Assembly (NCBI RefSeq): GCF_030532195.1
Contig: NZ_JAUNLP010000002.1
Location: forward strand, 301,580 to 365,579
Origin: Corynebacterium sp.
Lineage (GTDB): Bacteria > Actinomycetota > Actinomycetes > Mycobacteriales > Mycobacteriaceae
DNA length: 64,000 bases
Reading direction: 5' to 3'
Position 1 is the stretch's first letter, and each line of letters begins with the position of its first letter. A model generated the notes under the pieces. It saw only the letters and a list, made by a program, of their open reading frames with translations, searched no databases and was not told the origin of the DNA. Below, one piece after another: positions 48,639 through 58,300 of the stretch. A program made the position numbers and the translations under genes.

Positions 48639-48782
48639 TTGAACTACAGCGAGGTATTCGAACACACATCCACAGCTGCACATGAAGCCATTGAGGATCT
48701 CAAGTGTGTGCTTGGTAAACGCCTCTTGGACTTTTCAGATTGGCCCGATATTCAGAAGTATCTGTCCTCGCAGCTACTAAAC
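48639..48782 (+). pseudogene. Possible 5' gene fragment ahead of pncA
   Basis: A plus-strand frame from TTG 48639 encodes a natural-looking start (NYSEVFEHTSTAAHEAIEDL, then CVLGKRLLDFSDWPDIQKYL). From about 48777 the same frame runs antisense to the nicotinamidase gene, where the translation is only its shadow. This suggests the front of a gene cut off at this junction. No ribosome-binding site is obvious. Weak call. Confidence 0.3.
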
Positions 48783-49490
48783 GACCGTGGCTCCAGCATC
48801 AGCCATCTCGGCCAGCGCTTCCTTGCCACGCTCCGCATCCACGGCCGCGACCTGATTGCTGAGGACACGGACGGCAAACCCCTCCTTCAGACCATCGAGA
48901 ACAGTGGCGCGAACACAATGGTCAGTCGCAATTCCGATGACATCAATTTCTTCGATGTCAGAGGCGCGGAGTGCGTCGGCAAGCGAAACGCCCGCCTGCG
49001 TGGTGCCTTCGAATCCGGAGTACGCGGCGGCGTGCTCGCCCTTCGTGACATCGATACGCACGGCGCTGGGATTGAGCTGCTCGAAAAATGCGATGGCGCG
49101 CTGCATGCCGGGATGAATCTCAGCGCCGGGTGTGCCCGCGACGCAGTGCTTCGGCCAGGTATCGACGAAATCGGGGTTGTCGGAAAAGTGGGTACCGGGG
49201 TCGATGTGGTTGTCCCTGGTAGTGACGAGCACATCGTACTTATTGGCAGTGCCTGCGACATGCACATATGTCGCGGTGTACGCGGCTTCAGCTCCCTTGA
49301 CGGCTAGCGCGCCGCCTTCAGAGAAATCATTTTGCGCATCGACAACTACCAGCGCCATCCGCGGACGCGGTTCGTGTTCCTGCTGCTCGGCGTTGGCAGA
49401 TTCTGCAGCAGATTCCCCGGCAGAACCCTGGTTGGAACCCGCGGTGCCCTCGTTGACCTGTCGGTACATCTCAGAAAAGGAAGCGTTCAT
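48777..49490 (-). CDS. pncA: Nicotinamidase (isochorismatase family)
   Basis: The enzyme hydrolyses nicotinamide to nicotinate in NAD salvage and activates pyrazinamide in mycobacteria. The catalytic triad is visible: Asp in LVVVDAQNDF, Lys in DTWPKHCVAG and Cys in GIATDHCVRATVLDG. The metal ligands lie in TRDNHIDPGTHF. The 237-residue reading begins with a 44-residue low-complexity extension rich in Ser/Ala/Glu; a start at ATG 49358 would give the usual length but lacks a ribosome-binding site. Confidence 0.92.
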   Translation of the reverse strand: MNASFSEMYRQVNEGTAGSNQGSAGESAAESANAEQQEHEPRPRMALVVVDAQNDFSEGGALAVKGAEAAYTATYVHVAGTANKYDVLVTTRDNHIDPGTHFSDNPDFVDTWPKHCVAGTPGAEIHPGMQRAIAFFEQLNPSAVRIDVTKGEHAAAYSGFEGTTQAGVSLADALRASDIEEIDVIGIATDHCVRATVLDGLKEGFAVRVLSNQVAAVDAERGKEALAEMADAGATVV

Positions 49491-49702
49491 GCCCTATATC
49501 TTGCCACGAGTGCGAATGAGCGAGCCTGGGTAGATAAATAGAGCAGGCGTCGCGTAACCAGCGCCGTGCAATCAGTACCGTGCAACCAAGAGCGAATCCG
49601 GGGCAGCAGTTAAAATTGTCCCGATATTGGCGACGAAAGTGTCGTCTGAATTTTCACATTCGAATTCCGGAAACACGAATCCACAATTTTTAAAGGAGAC
49701 CT

Positions 49703-50692
49703 ATGGCAGGCGGACTAGTTGCACTGCTTGATGATGTCGCAACGATTGCGCGAGCGGCAGCGGCATCGGCGGATGATATTGCTGCAGCGGCAGGCAGGGC
49801 CAGCGCGAAAGCCGCCGGTGTGGTGGTCGATGATGCTGCGGTAACGCCGCAGTTTGTCAAGGGCGTGTCGCCGAAGCGAGAGCTGCCGATCATCTGGCGT
49901 ATCACTAAGGGCTCGCTCGTCAACAAAATTGTCATTATTCTGCCCATTGCGCTGCTGCTCAGCCAGTTCCTGCCGTGGGCACTGACGCCAATTCTTATGC
50001 TCGGCGGCACCTACCTCTGCTTCGAGGGCATGGCAAAAGTGTGGGAAAAGATTGAGCACCGCATCTCACCTACCCAAACTGATGTTGAGCGCATGGAGGC
50101 GGCGACGAACCGCACGCCGCAGGATGAAGACTCGTTGGTGAAGTCCGCTATTTTCACCGACCTGATTCTCTCTGCGGAAATCATGGTGATTTCGCTCAAT
50201 GAGGTTGCTCATGAGCCACTGCTCAACCGAGCTCTCATTCTCATTGCCGTGGCGCTTCTCATCACTTTCGCGGTCTACGGTGTGGTCGGCTTCCTGGTCA
50301 AAATCGACGACATTGGCCTGTACCTGCAGGGCAAGGACAAGTCTGCGACCAGCAAGTTCGGCTCCGCGCTGGTCAAGGCAATGCCCGTTGTGCTCACCAC
50401 CATCGGTATTGTCGGCACGTTCGCCATGCTGTGGGTCGGTGGTCACATCATGGTCGTTGGCCTTGATGAGCTGGGCTGGCACCTGCCCGCCGAGCTTGTG
50501 CACAGTCTTGAAAACCTTGTGTCCGGCGGCTTCCTCACCTGGTTGGCCAATACCGCCGGTTCGCTGATCTTCGGTGCCATCTGGGGCGCCATCATCGTTG
50601 CAATCGTCCGCCTCGTGCGTCGTCTCCGCGGCAATGACGCAGAGGATGCAGAGGGCACGAAGAACGCAGAAGAGGCGAACGCTGCTTCCTAA
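49703..50692 (+). CDS. DUF808 family membrane protein (YedI-like)
   Basis: The 329-residue protein has the family's conserved N-terminus (MAGGLVALLDDVATIARAAA) and the motif VVVDDAAVTPQFVKG. About six membrane helices and an acidic C-terminal tail follow. AAAGGAG precedes the ATG. The function of this widely distributed family is not known. Single gene. Confidence 0.9.
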   Translation: MAGGLVALLDDVATIARAAAASADDIAAAAGRASAKAAGVVVDDAAVTPQFVKGVSPKRELPIIWRITKGSLVNKIVIILPIALLLSQFLPWALTPILMLGGTYLCFEGMAKVWEKIEHRISPTQTDVERMEAATNRTPQDEDSLVKSAIFTDLILSAEIMVISLNEVAHEPLLNRALILIAVALLITFAVYGVVGFLVKIDDIGLYLQGKDKSATSKFGSALVKAMPVVLTTIGIVGTFAMLWVGGHIMVVGLDELGWHLPAELVHSLENLVSGGFLTWLANTAGSLIFGAIWGAIIVAIVRLVRRLRGNDAEDAEGTKNAEEANAAS

Positions 50693-50713
50693 ACCGCAAG
50701 AGGCTTAGGAACT

Positions 50714-51139
50714 TTAGGAATATGTGACGGTGCCGTCGACATATACCCATCGTCGGCCACGGCGGGTGAATCGTGAGCGCTCATTCATCACACCCGCGCC
50801 ATCGCGGTCTGCAAAGGCGGCTTCAAATTCTACGATTCCCTCACGGTCCTCTGCCCCGCCGTCGACCGTGTCAATAATGCTGAGCCCCTCCCACTGAACA
50901 CCGTCGTCCAAGTTGATAATCTCCGGCCGGTACCGCGGGTGCCAGGTCCGCCAGATGTAATCGGCCTCATGCGCCGCATAGGCGCTGTATCGCGCGGCCA
51001 TCAACTCAGCGGCGGTTTCGGCTTCACGCTCACCACGGTGCAACGGAGCGCAGCACTGCCCATACAGGCCACCGCCACACGGACACGGATCGGAATCGGC
51101 TATACGCACGCGGTTGAAGAATGCATTAGTCTTCCGCAC
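50714..51139 (-). CDS. YchJ-like (UPF0225) protein with SEC-C zinc motif
   Basis: GTG 51139 is preceded by GGGGAGGGG at a good distance, giving 141 residues. The N-terminus has the SEC-C-like zinc motif DPCPCGGGLYGQCCAPLH. An NTF2-like fold follows (AARYSAYAAHEADYIWRTWHP, RSRFTRRGRRWVYVDG). The role is unknown; SEC-C motifs bind zinc and often assist protein contacts. Convergent with the DUF808 gene. Confidence 0.85.
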   Translation of the reverse strand: MRKTNAFFNRVRIADSDPCPCGGGLYGQCCAPLHRGEREAETAAELMAARYSAYAAHEADYIWRTWHPRYRPEIINLDDGVQWEGLSIIDTVDGGAEDREGIVEFEAAFADRDGAGVMNERSRFTRRGRRWVYVDGTVTYS

Positions 51140-51274
51140 TGCCTGCCCCTCCCCTAACTCAGACACTTTTGAAACACGTTCTTACATAACTACCAACCGA
51201 CTGCCCGCACCGCTAGTCGGGCAGTCGGCTCGCACAGGCGCGACGCTTTCTTCATCACGCCTGCTTAACGACGT

Positions 51275-52780
<1,506 letters not shown>

Positions 52781-52787
52781 TCAGGCG

Positions 52788-54242
52788 GTGAAAAGTGAAT
52801 TTATGAACTCGTGTAACTTAACCAGGGTGACACATCACAAATCTTCTACCCCCAGCTCTGTCGACCTCACCGAACTTGTAGAGGCGCTGAGCACCGGTGC
52901 ACTGACCACCGACGCCAGCGTTATCGAGTCCTACTCCAAGGACTATTCGCTCTACTCCCCTGTGGGAACCGCGATTGCGCTGGTGCGTGCGAAATGCGTT
53001 GAAGATGTACAGGCGACCATGCGTTTTGCTCACGCGCACAACATCCCCGTGGTGCCACAGGGTGCTCGCACTGGTATTTCCGGTGGCGCCAACGCCATCG
53101 ATGGTGCAATTTTGCTCAGTGTCGCCAAGATGAATCGCATCCTGGAGATCAACCCAACCGACACCTACGTCACGGTCGAACCGGGCATCATCAACCAGGA
53201 GCTCAAGGATGCGCTGCGCCCGATGGGACTCTACTACCCGCCAGATCCAGGCAGCGTCCGCATTTCCTCCATTGGTGGCAACATCGCCACCAACGCCGGA
53301 GGTCTGTGCTGTGTAAAGTACGGCGTCACCCGCGATTTCGTGCGCGAAATCAAGGTCGTGCTTGCCGACGGCACCCTCACCCGCCTGGGTCGTAAAACTG
53401 TTAAGGGTGTCGCTGGCCTTGACCTGTGTGGGCTCTTTGTCGGTTCCGAGGGAACGCTTGGCGTCATCGTTGAAGCCACCTTGAGCCTGGTCCCCCTCCC
53501 CGCCGCACCCGTGACGGCCGTTGCGACGTTCCCCAACGAAACCGCCGCTGCCACTGCAGTGCGTGAATTCATGGGCCAGGGCTACCGTCCGAGCCTCATG
53601 GAGCTCATGGACGGCATGACGCTGACCATGCTCAATGAATTCGGCGATTTCGGCCTGGAGGACTCCGCAGGCGCAATGCTGATTATGCAGTCCGACTCCG
53701 CCACCGCCGTCGACGACGTGCGGAAGTTCGAAGAGGTCGCGCGTGAAAACGGCGCCCTCGACGCTGTGCACAGTGATGATCCGCGCGACTCGGAGGACCT
53801 CGTCGCCGCCCGTCGTTCGGTGCAGCCCGCCTATGAAACGTACAGCCGAGCTCACGGTGGTGGACAGCTTCTCGACGATGTTTGCGTGCCACGAACTCAG
53901 TTGCCCGCATTCTTCCGCCTACTCGATGACATCCGGGAAAACACCTCGGTGACGATTTCGATGGTGGCTCACGCTGGCGATGGCAACCTGCACCCAGCTG
54001 TCTTCTTCGATGCCACCGATGCGCAGTCCACTGCGGAGGCCGAGCGGATTTTCGGCGAGATTATGCAGCTCGGCTTGGATTTGGGTGGCACAATCACTGG
54101 TGAGCACGGTGTGGGGTCGTTAAAGAAGGCGTGGTTGCCGCGCGAATTGGATGAGGGCAATCGCAGGCTTCACCGTTCGGTCAAGGATGCCATTGACCCC
54201 ACCGGAATTCTTAACCCCGAGAAGATGCTGGCGGATATCTGA
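52788..54242 (+). CDS. FAD-linked oxidase, GlcD/D-lactate dehydrogenase type
   Basis: The 484-residue protein has a PCMH FAD domain (VPQGARTGISGGANAIDGAI, then SSIGGNIATNAGGLCCVKYG and LFVGSEGTLGVIVEATL). Its C-terminal FAD-oxidase domain has HAGDGNLHP and TGEHGVGSLKKAWL. Likely substrates are D-lactate, glycolate or another 2-hydroxy acid. The start is uncertain: GTG 52788, ATG 52803 or GTG 52827. Its stop overlaps the glutaminase start by one base (TGATG), so the two are coupled. Confidence 0.88.
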   Translation: MKSEFMNSCNLTRVTHHKSSTPSSVDLTELVEALSTGALTTDASVIESYSKDYSLYSPVGTAIALVRAKCVEDVQATMRFAHAHNIPVVPQGARTGISGGANAIDGAILLSVAKMNRILEINPTDTYVTVEPGIINQELKDALRPMGLYYPPDPGSVRISSIGGNIATNAGGLCCVKYGVTRDFVREIKVVLADGTLTRLGRKTVKGVAGLDLCGLFVGSEGTLGVIVEATLSLVPLPAAPVTAVATFPNETAAATAVREFMGQGYRPSLMELMDGMTLTMLNEFGDFGLEDSAGAMLIMQSDSATAVDDVRKFEEVARENGALDAVHSDDPRDSEDLVAARRSVQPAYETYSRAHGGGQLLDDVCVPRTQLPAFFRLLDDIRENTSVTISMVAHAGDGNLHPAVFFDATDAQSTAEAERIFGEIMQLGLDLGGTITGEHGVGSLKKAWLPRELDEGNRRLHRSVKDAIDPTGILNPEKMLADI

Positions 54243-55489
54243 TGAAAACACCGATTCAGGACTACCTAGCAAACATTGTCGAGGACGTCCGCCTCGACAA
54301 TTCAGGTGAGGTGGCAACCTACATTCCAGCGTTGGCGCAGGCGAATCCGGACCGCCTAGCGCTGGCCATGACGACTGTGTTTGGCCGCACTTATACCGCT
54401 GGCGATGTCGATACTGAATACACCATTCAGTCCATGTCCAAGCCGTTTGCCTACGCCGCGGCGCTCGAGCATCACGGCAGTGAAAACGTTGACCGCATCG
54501 TCAACACTGAACCTTCTGGCGAAGCCTTCAATGAGTTATCTCTAGAACAGGGCACGCACCGACCGAAAAATTCGATGATTAACGTCGGCGCATTGGCGGT
54601 CAATCAGATTGTCTGCCGCCCAGGCGAGAACTGGAAGGTCAGGACCGACCACATGGTCGACGTCCTATCCGCCCTGGCCGGTCGGCAGCTCTCGGTGGAC
54701 TACGACGCCTACGAAAGTGAAATGGACACTGCTCATCGCAATATGTCCATCGCTCACATGCTGGCCGCCTACGGTTTCATCAACACCACCCCGCACGATG
54801 CTGTACGCGGATATACCGCACAGTGCTCCGTGCTGGTCAATACTCGCGATGTCGCAATGATGACGGCAGTGCTGGCCAACGGTGGAGTCAACCCCGTGAC
54901 TGACCAAAAGGTGCTCAGCCGCGACGTTGTGCGCAAGGTGCTGTCGGTCATGGCTATTGCCGGTATGTATGACGAGGCCGGTGAGTGGTTCACGGAGGTC
55001 GGTATTCCCGCTAAGAGCGGGGTGGCCGGCGGACTCCTCGGTGCCCTGCCTGGTCAGGCTGGCATCGCCGCTTTCTCCCCGCGTCTCAATGACCACGGCA
55101 ACAGCGTTCGCGGTATTGCCATTTTCCGTAAGCTGTCCGAGGACCTCGGTCTTCACATCATGGATCCGGATGCGATTGGTTCCCGCGCGCTGCGTGGCAC
55201 CCGCGTCAAGGATGGTCGTTCCGTCATTGAGATTCAGGGCCCAATCAACTTCACTGCGGCCGAAATTATCCTCAATCGGTTGGCGACTAACCCACCGTCG
55301 CAAAGCGAAATCGTTTTCGACGTCAGTCGCGTTGGCTATGTGAACCCTGTGGGCCGAAAGCTGATTCTGGAAGCGATGCGGCGCCTGAGCGCAGACGGGA
55401 AGGAGATTCTGTTCTACGACCCCGAGGGTGTGCTGCCGAATCCGGATATGGGCAATGGTTCGCTGCCCGTGATCGTGCAGGAAGTTTAA
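54242..55489 (+). CDS. glsA: Glutaminase fused to a STAS domain
   Basis: The enzyme hydrolyses glutamine to glutamate and ammonia. The serine-dependent beta-lactamase-like domain covers about 1-300: SMSKPFAYAAALEHHG (catalytic Ser-x-x-Lys), RPKNSMINVGALAVNQ and SGVAGGLLGALPGQAGIAA. A C-terminal STAS domain (about 315-410, IEIQGPINFTAAEIILNRL, DVSRVGYVNPVGRKL) is fused. STAS fusions suggest regulation by nucleotide or protein contact. The role of the coupled flavoprotein in glutamine use is unclear. Confidence 0.93.
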   Translation: MKTPIQDYLANIVEDVRLDNSGEVATYIPALAQANPDRLALAMTTVFGRTYTAGDVDTEYTIQSMSKPFAYAAALEHHGSENVDRIVNTEPSGEAFNELSLEQGTHRPKNSMINVGALAVNQIVCRPGENWKVRTDHMVDVLSALAGRQLSVDYDAYESEMDTAHRNMSIAHMLAAYGFINTTPHDAVRGYTAQCSVLVNTRDVAMMTAVLANGGVNPVTDQKVLSRDVVRKVLSVMAIAGMYDEAGEWFTEVGIPAKSGVAGGLLGALPGQAGIAAFSPRLNDHGNSVRGIAIFRKLSEDLGLHIMDPDAIGSRALRGTRVKDGRSVIEIQGPINFTAAEIILNRLATNPPSQSEIVFDVSRVGYVNPVGRKLILEAMRRLSADGKEILFYDPEGVLPNPDMGNGSLPVIVQEV

Positions 55490-55586
55490 AGGTCAACAGT
55501 TAGTAATTGACGCTTCCCTCTCCTAGAAGCGTGACGTTTACTAGTACGCAAAGTTTCTTCACAAAACTGGAATAGAAAGAGGCAGG

Positions 55587-56459
55587 ATGCAGGTCAGCGA
55601 CGTAGCTCTCATCTTCGAAGGCGGCGGCACGAGGAATAGTTACACCGCACCATTTGTTGAGCGCCTGCTCCGCGAAAAAATTGATGTCGGCTGGGTCGGC
55701 GGCATCAGCGCTGGCGCCACCCACGTGGTCAATTACCTCTCCCGCGATATCCACCGTTCTGAAGAGTGCTTTGTTGACTTCATCGCCTCCCCCGGCGCAG
55801 GCGGCTGGGGTCCTATGCTGCGCGGTCGCGGCTACTTTGATGCTGAATATATTTATGAAGCAGCAGGGCTTCCCGACGGCGCAATGCCCCTGGATTACAA
55901 GACCTTCAAGGAAAACCCCATCCCCTACCGCATTCCGGCAGTTCGTGCCGACACGGGCGAGACGGTGAATTGGGGGCCGGACGATATCCCTGATCTGGAC
56001 ACTTTGATGAAGTATACCCGCGCCAGCTCGACCATTCCGGGCGCGATGCGCATTCCCATTATTGATGGCATCCCCTATGTCGATGGCGCGCTGGGAACAT
56101 CCGGCGGTATCGCGCTCGATGCCGCGGAGGCCGATGGCTTTGAGAAGTTCATCATTGTGCTGACTCGCCCAAAGGGCTTCCGCCGTGTGCCGCCTTCCCG
56201 CCCACATGTGATTCGCCGAATCCTGCGTAAGTACCCCGCTGTTGCGGAAGCGATTATTACCAGGCATGAGCGCTACAACGCGACCCTCGACCATGCCATC
56301 GAGCTCGAGCGACAGGGCAAGGCCTACATTTTCTACGCCAACAACATGAGTATCAGCAAGGCAGAGCGAAAACTGCCAAAGCTGAAGCATAATTATGACC
56401 TCGGCTTGGCGCAGACGAATTCAGAGTGGTCGGCGATCCGAGAGTTCATGGGCATTTAA
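55587..56459 (+). CDS. Patatin-like phospholipase family protein
   Basis: The 290-residue protein has the patatin oxyanion motif EGGGTRNSYTAPFVE, nucleophile GGISAGATH (GxSxG) and catalytic Asp in VDGALGTSGG, giving the Ser-Asp dyad. The family, close to YjjU/RssA, includes lipid acyl hydrolases; the substrate is unknown. AGAGGCAG is ahead of ATG 55587. It is followed by a YoaK membrane gene 20 bases on, likely cotranscribed. Confidence 0.9.
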   Translation: MQVSDVALIFEGGGTRNSYTAPFVERLLREKIDVGWVGGISAGATHVVNYLSRDIHRSEECFVDFIASPGAGGWGPMLRGRGYFDAEYIYEAAGLPDGAMPLDYKTFKENPIPYRIPAVRADTGETVNWGPDDIPDLDTLMKYTRASSTIPGAMRIPIIDGIPYVDGALGTSGGIALDAAEADGFEKFIIVLTRPKGFRRVPPSRPHVIRRILRKYPAVAEAIITRHERYNATLDHAIELERQGKAYIFYANNMSISKAERKLPKLKHNYDLGLAQTNSEWSAIREFMGI

Positions 56460-56479
56460 CTTGAAGAATGTGGGAATAG

Positions 56480-57157
56480 ATGAAGGCTTACCGTTCGGGC
56501 GAGCGGCTTCTGGCCGCCTACCTTTCAACGATTACAGGTTTCATTGATGCCCTGGGATTCATGTATCTCGGCGGGTACTTTTTGTCATTCATGTCAGGCA
56601 ATACAACGCGCTTGACGACGGGGCTTACCGAGGGCGACCTGGAAGTGGTCGGCAAAGCCGGTGGATTGATGATGCTCTTTCTCATCGGCGTGGCCATCGG
56701 TGCCCTCATCAGCCAATTGGGAGAGCGTCACCTGCCGCCGACGCGCACCCGTGAAGCTATTTTGCTATTTATTTGCCTGACCTCGGTCATTGCTTCTATT
56801 GGTGTTGTTGTCGGAAACCCAACCCTGGCGGTTTTGAGCCTCTCGTTTACTGTCGGTGCCATGAACTCAACGTTCGAACGCGACGGTGAGGTTTCTATTT
56901 CGCTGACCTATATGACCGGCACACTGGTGAAAATGGCACAGCGCTTTGTCGGTGCTTTCTTTGGCGAATCCCACCGCGGCTGGCTAATGTATCTCACCCA
57001 ATGGGCAGCCCTTGCCCTCGGCGCCATCATCGGCGGCTTTAGCTATGTGCATCTAGGTCTTTACTCCGTCTGGGTGGTAACCGGTTTATTGATTGCCGGC
57101 ACCGTCGTTGCGCTGGCCTATCGGCAGTGGCGCCGCAACCGCCGATTGCCGGTTTAA
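56480..57157 (+). CDS. YoaK (DUF1275) family membrane protein
   Basis: The 225-residue protein has six hydrophobic segments and the family signature at the start (LAAYLSTITGFIDALGFMYL, then GYFLSFMSGNTTRL). It also has GAMNSTFERDGEVSISLTYM. It is a transporter-like protein of unknown substrate and ends with an Arg-rich cytoplasmic tail. A copy of the GCTTGACGACG 11-mer lies inside at 56610-56620. Confidence 0.88.
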   Translation: MKAYRSGERLLAAYLSTITGFIDALGFMYLGGYFLSFMSGNTTRLTTGLTEGDLEVVGKAGGLMMLFLIGVAIGALISQLGERHLPPTRTREAILLFICLTSVIASIGVVVGNPTLAVLSLSFTVGAMNSTFERDGEVSISLTYMTGTLVKMAQRFVGAFFGESHRGWLMYLTQWAALALGAIIGGFSYVHLGLYSVWVVTGLLIAGTVVALAYRQWRRNRRLPV

Positions 57158-57202
57158 AGTTAGTCTGCGGAAAGTTTTTGCGTTACAGCCCTTGCCAGCA
57201 CC

Positions 57203-57224
57203 GTTAACCTTGTGTTAACCTTTT
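57203..57224 (+). promoter_or_regulatory. Tandem 11-base direct repeat ahead of the M-box
   Basis: GTTAACCTTGT is followed directly by GTTAACCTTTT. An 11-base period with a conserved GTTAACC core is the layout of binding sites for OmpR-type response regulators such as PhoP or MtrA. It lies 8 bases before the riboswitch, where the promoter must be. The protein is not identified. Confidence 0.4.
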
Positions 57225-57231
57225 GTGCATC

Positions 57232-57398
57232 ACACCGCCTCGTTCGGTGAGGCTCCTGTACGCACACAGGCCACTGGTCTGCAACGTGTCGAGAGATGGC
57301 TGCAGGCTAGGACAGATATTCCCGGCGTAAGGGTTTATCCAAAGTGGCTCCACTTGGTTACGGCGTACAGTGCCAAAGCTCTTACGTGGAGGGGTCTC
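57232..57398 (+). ncRNA. M-box (ykoK) magnesium riboswitch aptamer
   Basis: The sequence carries the hallmark blocks of the M-box in order: GGTGAGGCTCCTGTACG (57246 on), GTCGAGAGATGGCTGCAGG, GGACAGA, and the 3' block TACAGTGCCAAAGCTCTTACG (57366-57386). These match the Bacillus mgtE leader closely. M-boxes fold on Mg2+ and usually shut off downstream expression when Mg2+ is plentiful. The stretch 57399-57650 would be the expression platform. The controlled gene encodes a free CBS-domain protein. No in-silico folding was done. Confidence 0.9.
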
Positions 57399-57513
57399 AA
57401 TCCCACCGGCACGGGTAACCCCCGCTGTTTCGGTATACGGATTCCGATTGGGTTCGGTCTTCAGTGCCAGTGACCGTATTTCAATACGAGAGTTTCTCTC
57501 GTTCGCCCCTCGT

Positions 57514-57544
57514 AGGAGGTGATGGCCACCACTAGCCGGCCATC
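57514..57544 (+). promoter_or_regulatory. Shine-Dalgarno and hairpin in the riboswitch expression platform
   Basis: AGGAGG (57514-57519) stands two bases before ATG 57522. That ATG is inside a hairpin with perfect arms GATGGCC (57521-57527) and GGCCATC (57538-57544). The frame from this ATG is open and in phase with the CBS gene. It may be a leader start or a switchable initiation site. Confidence 0.4.
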
Positions 57545-57659
57545 GAGTCTTCTAAGTACTCGTGCTCAAGAATTTTATATTTCCTACTTCTGGTTACCGA
57601 TTGTGCGGTCTTTCGCTGTTCAATCGACCTTTCCAGTGCTCCTGAAAGGGGGATTCACT

Positions 57660-58160
57660 ATGGCACTAAATTCCATGTCCACCATGCTCAACCGCAAAAC
57701 TGCATTCAACCCGTACAACCTGCTGGACGATACCGTCGGTCAGCACATGACCGAATCTTTCATTCAGGTTCCGGCAGATCTCACCGTGCGCGAAGCCATT
57801 GACGCTAACCCGTCGATGTTCGCCAACGCCGATGAAAACCGGACTGTCTTCCTCACTGATGAAGAGGGACTTCTCTTCGGTGCCATCTCCCTGCGGGAAA
57901 TGCGTCGACAGGACGATGACACTCCACTGACTAATATCAGCGGCCCAATCAGGTACTTCGCCAAGGCGGAGCAAACCGCAGAAAAGTGTGCAAAGCTGAT
58001 GCACAAGAAGGGATTGACCGATCTGCCAATTGTGCGCAGCGGCAAGCTCATCGGTGTGCTGACCGCTAACGAGGCCGACATCATTTCGCCACGGAAGTCC
58101 TGCAAGAAGTCGCACGGTACTTCTCGCCCATTCTTGTCATTTTTCGGACTGAGCCGCTAA
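57660..58160 (+). CDS. Free-standing CBS-pair protein under M-box control
   Basis: The 166-residue protein consists of two CBS domains (about 28-82, VGQHMTESFIQVPADLTVREA, and about 95-145, LMHKKGLTDLPIVRSGKLIG) plus a basic tail. CBS pairs bind adenosine nucleotides or Mg2+. It looks like the cytoplasmic gate of an MgtE magnesium channel without the channel. ATG 57660 is preceded by AAGGGGG at a good distance. The frame is open upstream to 57519, giving an alternative of 213 residues. The riboswitch implies a role in Mg2+ homeostasis. Confidence 0.85.
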   Translation: MALNSMSTMLNRKTAFNPYNLLDDTVGQHMTESFIQVPADLTVREAIDANPSMFANADENRTVFLTDEEGLLFGAISLREMRRQDDDTPLTNISGPIRYFAKAEQTAEKCAKLMHKKGLTDLPIVRSGKLIGVLTANEADIISPRKSCKKSHGTSRPFLSFFGLSR

Positions 58161-58300
58161 GAAAGCCACCCAACTCAATATTCTCTGTAACTGAGGGAAT
58201 CTCTGATTTCTCCTGAAATCCCTACTGCCGTGCGGGTATTTTCAAAGAAAAATACACCAGATAGCGCGTGCCGCGTGGGGATATACAGGAGGAATGCCAA

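Noticed and set aside
57225..57473. An 82-residue frame across the M-box
   Set aside because: The sequence is explained by the riboswitch aptamer, and the translation has no protein-like character.
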